Positions 53,499 through 56,475 of a DNA stretch of 56,475 nucleotides are shown piece by piece (position 1 is the first letter of the stretch; each line of letters starts with the position of its first letter). The notes beneath the pieces were generated by a model. The model was not told the origin of the DNA. It worked only from the letters and a program-made list of their open reading frames with translations, and did not search any database. The position numbers and the translations under genes are program-made. Origin of the DNA: Flavobacteriales bacterium (GTDB lineage Bacteria; Bacteroidota; Bacteroidia; Flavobacteriales_D; Crocinitomicaceae); assembly GCA_947474675.1 (NCBI GenBank), contig CANJKA010000012.1, forward strand, positions 1-56,475, in the 5' to 3' direction.

Positions 53499-54641
53499 AT
53501 GAACAAAATTTCATTACTTAGTATTATTGCTCTTTTTCTTTTTCAAGCATGTGCTCAAGAGCCTAAAAAAAATGAAGAAGTTAAAATTGAGATTCCTAAA
53601 ACGGAAATTATTTACACATTAAATGATTATTTAAAGGAAGATAAAGCTCTGGATGCGCAAGTAGAAAAAATATTTGCGGCACTTGATGATACAGCTATTG
53701 TCGCTCAACTAATTATGCCTGCTGTTGGTAAATATGGTCAAACTGACGCGTTAATTAAGCAACATATAAAGGACAGAGTAATTGGTGGAGTATTAATGTT
53801 AAATGGAACTAAAGATGGGTTTACTAAAATGATCTCTCAATATGAAGTGTTAAATTCTAAATATGGAAATCTTCCTTTTTTATATTCTGCTGATGCTGAA
53901 CCAAGTTTAGTTAATAATAAAATTAAAGGAGGGACAATAGTCAAAAAAGCAAATGAAATTAAATCAATTGAAGAGGTAACTTTATGTGCAAAAACAATTT
54001 CAACTGACTTAAACGCCATTGGAATTAATTATAACTTCTCACCTGTTGTAGATATGTCTTCAAATTCAACCGTTGGATATAGAGGTTTTGGTTCTAATCC
54101 TGCTAATATTATTCCTTGGTCAAATGCTTTTATTTTAGAGACTCAAAATCATAACATCATTGCGACTGCAAAACATTTTCCTGGTCACGGATTGGTTACA
54201 GGTGATACGCATAAATCTTTACAAGTTTTAGATGGTGAATTGAAGGAAATTAAAAATTACCCAGGCTTAATTGAAAATGGTGTTTTATCAATTATGGTGG
54301 CACATATCGCTGTTAAAAATAATTTTAAATTTGATACAAAAGGACTTCCTTCTACCCTATCTCCTGAGATCGTTCAAGGATTATTAAGAGACAGTTTAGG
54401 TTTTAAGGGCTTAATCGTTACAGATGCGATGAACATGGGAGGGGTTGTAAGTGTGCCTCAATCGGCTTCAAAAGCTGTAAGTGCTGGTTGTGACATATTA
54501 CTTATGCCAGTTGATGCAAAAAAAGCACATGCTGAAATATTAAAAAGATACAAAACAGATGCTGAATTCAAGAAAAAAGTTGACGCTGCTGCAAAACGTA
54601 TAATTCGTATGAAGCTTTGTATTGGACTATTAAAAAAATAA
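53499..54641 (+). CDS. Glycoside hydrolase family 3 lipoprotein, NagZ-like beta-N-acetylhexosaminidase
   Basis: The 380-residue protein has a lipobox (LFLFQACAQE, Cys about residue 18). The GH3 TIM barrel contains FSPVVDMSSNSTVGYRGFGS, ATAKHFPGHGLVTGDTHKSL, the KHFPGHG-x-DxH motif specific to NagZ-type enzymes with an Asp/His acid-base pair, and the nucleophile in LIVTDAMNMGG. NagZ releases N-acetylglucosamine from peptidoglycan fragments. It lacks the second GH3 domain, consistent with the single-domain NagZ type. The lipoprotein form is common in Bacteroidota. A terminator follows at 54664. Confidence 0.9.
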   Translation: MNKISLLSIIALFLFQACAQEPKKNEEVKIEIPKTEIIYTLNDYLKEDKALDAQVEKIFAALDDTAIVAQLIMPAVGKYGQTDALIKQHIKDRVIGGVLMLNGTKDGFTKMISQYEVLNSKYGNLPFLYSADAEPSLVNNKIKGGTIVKKANEIKSIEEVTLCAKTISTDLNAIGINYNFSPVVDMSSNSTVGYRGFGSNPANIIPWSNAFILETQNHNIIATAKHFPGHGLVTGDTHKSLQVLDGELKEIKNYPGLIENGVLSIMVAHIAVKNNFKFDTKGLPSTLSPEIVQGLLRDSLGFKGLIVTDAMNMGGVVSVPQSASKAVSAGCDILLMPVDAKKAHAEILKRYKTDAEFKKKVDAAAKRIIRMKLCIGLLKK

Positions 54642-54663
54642 ATTCTCGATTTTAAAATACTTT

Positions 54664-54698
54664 ATAGCTCTTAGATTTCTAAGGGCTATTTTTTTTAA
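54664..54698 (+). terminator. Terminator of the GH3 gene
   Basis: ATAGCTCTTAG pairs with CTAAGGGCTAT (11 bp, one G-T) around ATTT and is followed by eight or more T. Confidence 0.85.
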
Positions 54699-54717
54699 TA
54701 TATCCCAATAAAAAGCA

Positions 54718-54725
54718 TATATTTG
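54718..54725 (+). promoter_or_regulatory. -7 promoter element for the 54-aa gene and acyltransferase
   Basis: TATATTTG matches TAnnTTTG, 24 bases upstream of the ATG at 54750. It begins a new transcript after the GH3 terminator. Confidence 0.6.
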
Positions 54726-54749
54726 CTATAAAATACAATTATTTTAACT

Positions 54750-54914
54750 ATGAAAATTAACGACATTCTATTAGTTGAATTAGAAATAAGAAGTTTCCCC
54801 AAAAAAAAAGATTTATTATTGGAGGATGAAATAAAATTTTTAACTGAATTTCAAGCCAAACAATTTGAATTATTAAATCATTTGCATAATAAAATTAATG
54901 CATTAGCTAAATGA
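54750..54914 (+). CDS. Small hypothetical protein (54 aa) coupled to the acyltransferase
   Basis: An ATG at 54750 opens 54 codons: MKINDILLVELEIRSFPKKK, then DLLLEDEIKFLTEFQAKQFE and a final helix. The product is charged and predicted helical, without signal or membrane segments. It has its own -7 promoter and its stop overlaps the start of the acyltransferase gene by four bases (ATGA), the pattern of translational coupling. I do not recognise the family. Coding is supported by position and overlap rather than homology. Confidence 0.6.
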   Translation: MKINDILLVELEIRSFPKKKDLLLEDEIKFLTEFQAKQFELLNHLHNKINALAK

Positions 54915-56002
54915 AAATTCAAGAATCGAATTTATTAAGAGGATCAAATAATTTTGATTTTGTTAGAGTTTTAGCTGCTATTTTGGTATTAGTTGGCCAT
55001 TCTCCTGCACTTTTTAAAAATAAGCCTTTTTACTACGATCCACTAATTAAAATCATTGGTTATCCCGCTCACGCTATAGGTTTATATATCTTTTTCATTA
55101 TTAGTGGCTTTTTGATCACCAAAAGTTGGGAGTCTAAAAAAAACACATTTGAATTTATCGTTTCAAGAATTTTAAGAATTTTCCCAGCACTTTTATTCAC
55201 CTTGATTTGTACTACATTTATTTTAGGCCCGCTACTAACTTCATATCATCTTTCTGACTATTTAACTTCAAAAGAAACCTATAAACACTTATTAAACATT
55301 ACACTTTTTCGTATTTATTATGAGCTTCCAGGAGTATTTGGGTCGAATCCATACAACAACGCTGTAAATGGTTCTATTTGGTCATTATCGTATGAATTCA
55401 CTTGTTATTTATTATTGATCCTATTTGGTTACTTTCATTTTTTAAAAAATAAATGGTTCAGCTTATCAATTTATGTTTTAGCTGTAATTTTAATATCTTT
55501 TTACAAGTCTGAAATTGAACTTAGCTATCCGACTATTCCTTTTCTCGGTATTAACATGGATAAAATGATTGAATTTTTTATCTTATTTTTTTCAGGATCT
55601 TTTTTTTACTTATTCAGAAATTATTTAACGTTTAATTGGATTACCTATTCTTTTATAATAAGCTTAATAATTATTACTAGAGTTTTTCAAATCCCATTTA
55701 TTTTCAATTCAATAATTTTTTCATTTTTGATTTTTTCATTGGTTTTTTCCAGACGAATTAATCTAAATAAATTTGGGAAATATGGTGATTTTTCCTATGG
55801 AATATATTTATTTGCATTTCCTATTCAACAAATAATTGCTCAATTTTTCACTACAGAATTTAATCTTTTATTGCTTATTTTAATTTCTACGCTATTTACA
55901 TTTATAGCTTCTTTTATTTGTTGGAATTTAGTTGAAAAACCTACTTTGAAATTAAAAAAAAGAATTTTAAACTTAAAAATAAATAATCCCAAATATTTTT
56001 AA
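54911..56002 (+). CDS. Acyltransferase family 3 membrane protein (OafA/NodX type)
   Basis: The 363-residue integral membrane protein has about ten hydrophobic segments. The N-terminus shows FDFVRVLAAILVLVGHSPAL, with the conserved Arg and His of acyltransferase-3 proteins, then FIISGFLITKSWESK and ILRIFPALLF, and NGSIWSLSYEFTCYLLLILF, the W-(S/T)-L-x-x-E motif. Such enzymes O-acylate, mostly O-acetylate, surface glycans. Its stop overlaps that of the partial SGNH hydrolase gene on the other strand (TTAA at 55999-56002). SGNH and acyltransferase-3 domains often work together or are fused, but here the genes converge. Confidence 0.9.
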   Translation: MKIQESNLLRGSNNFDFVRVLAAILVLVGHSPALFKNKPFYYDPLIKIIGYPAHAIGLYIFFIISGFLITKSWESKKNTFEFIVSRILRIFPALLFTLICTTFILGPLLTSYHLSDYLTSKETYKHLLNITLFRIYYELPGVFGSNPYNNAVNGSIWSLSYEFTCYLLLILFGYFHFLKNKWFSLSIYVLAVILISFYKSEIELSYPTIPFLGINMDKMIEFFILFFSGSFFYLFRNYLTFNWITYSFIISLIIITRVFQIPFIFNSIIFSFLIFSLVFSRRINLNKFGKYGDFSYGIYLFAFPIQQIIAQFFTTEFNLLLLILISTLFTFIASFICWNLVEKPTLKLKKRILNLKINNPKYF

Positions 56003-56475
56003 TATTGATTCAAAGAGTTGAAAATTGCAATATTAACTAATGGTTCCATAACCTTGTATCCAGCTGTATTTGGATGTACGCTATCATAAGTGAGTTCTGA
56101 TTTTAATCCTAGTTTTTCATCAGCCATTTCTGTATAATAATCAACATATGGAATACAATAAAGTGAACAATATTCTTTAAGCATTGAATTTAATTGAGCT
56201 ATTCTTTCAACTGGATTTACACCTGGTTTCCAAGGATAATCATAAACTGGAAGAACGGAACAAATAACAACTTTAATTCCATTTGCTTTGGCCAATTCAG
56301 CCATTGAAAAAATATTATCGCTAATCATTTCAACTGTTGATGGTCCCGTATTACCACAAATATCATTTGTTCCACCTAAAATGACAACTACTTTTGGTTT
56401 AAGACGAATGACATCAGCTCTAAAACGAACCAACATTTGAGGGGTTGTTTGACCACCAATCCCCCTATTTATATA
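55999..56475 (-). CDS. SGNH/GDSL-family hydrolase, C-terminal part
   Basis: This frame runs off the right edge, so the N-terminus with the catalytic Ser block is missing. It enters as YINRGIGGQTTPQMLVRFRA, the block II Gly region. Block III is VVVILGGTNDICGNTG, with the Gly and Asn of the oxyanion hole (GxND), and block V is TYDSVHPNTAGYKVM, with the catalytic Asp and His (DxxH). The family includes esterases acting on acylated glycans and lipids. It has 158 visible codons. No signal peptide can be judged. Confidence 0.88.
   Translation of the reverse strand, partial: YINRGIGGQTTPQMLVRFRADVIRLKPKVVVILGGTNDICGNTGPSTVEMISDNIFSMAELAKANGIKVVICSVLPVYDYPWKPGVNPVERIAQLNSMLKEYCSLYCIPYVDYYTEMADEKLGLKSELTYDSVHPNTAGYKVMEPLVNIAIFNSLNQY

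Overview
The window is a chromosomal segment of a low-GC member of the Bacteroidota, most likely Flavobacteriales (Crocinitomicaceae/Fluviicola-like is my best guess, by gene style only). The evidence is two type IX secretion sorting domains, many promoters with the phylum's TAnnTTTG -7 element, families typical of the phylum (START-like protein, CGxF/CxxC small secreted protein, the family labelled 'asparagine synthetase B'), and few Shine-Dalgarno sites. No integrase, transposase, phage, plasmid or CRISPR sequence was seen. Most of the window is core housekeeping with short accessory patches.

Layout. 1-5460 (all minus): the start of yaaA, a small conserved protein, pnp, rpsO, accD and fbaA; the intergenic spaces of the last three hold degenerate inverted repeats. 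5668-10567 (minus): a MepA-like lipoprotein, a TPR-SpoIIE phosphatase, a RimL-like acetyltransferase, a TIMP/NTR-like secreted protein and an EamA permease, followed by tRNA-Met. 11142-15395 (plus): a START-like protein, an LptF/G permease and two overlapping glycosyltransferases. 15502-20191 (minus): pyruvate dehydrogenase E2 and E1-alpha, cytidine deaminase, and a secreted Asp-box protein with a T9SS tail. 20539-23293: a Lys/Glu-rich small protein and a second SpoIIE phosphatase gene cut by one in-frame stop.

23474-30077 is a polyhydroxybutyrate (PHB) locus. A mobilisation operon (alpha/beta hydrolase, 3-hydroxybutyrate dehydrogenase, patatin) diverges from a synthesis series (phaB, phaE, phaC). 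A hairpin with a U-run sits between phaE and phaC. A thiolase (phaA) is not in the window.

30169-36275: mtaB and mnmD, two tRNA anticodon-loop modification enzymes, converge on a long inverted repeat; then come dnaB, a secreted conserved protein, and a patch of two decayed genes. 36353-39867 (minus): pyrG-yidC. 39961-40151: a 191-bp element with terminal inverted repeats. 40150-46912 (minus): comA (phosphosulfolactate synthase), a WD40 protein and a TIGR02117 protein in a tight operon, then a TPR protein and a large repeat protein with a T9SS type B tail. 47181-51054 (minus): a DEAD-box RNA helicase with an RGG tail, and typA. 51674-56475: an M1-type lipoprotein aminopeptidase, an NagZ-like GH3 lipoprotein, a 54-residue protein coupled to a membrane acyltransferase, and a partial SGNH hydrolase.

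The most notable observations are the PHB locus with its phaE/phaC attenuator-like hairpin, the single in-frame stop in an otherwise intact SpoIIE gene, the decayed CxxC/CGxF gene, the MITE-like intergenic repeats, and promoters placed directly against start codons. I did not find a clearly new defence or mobile system.
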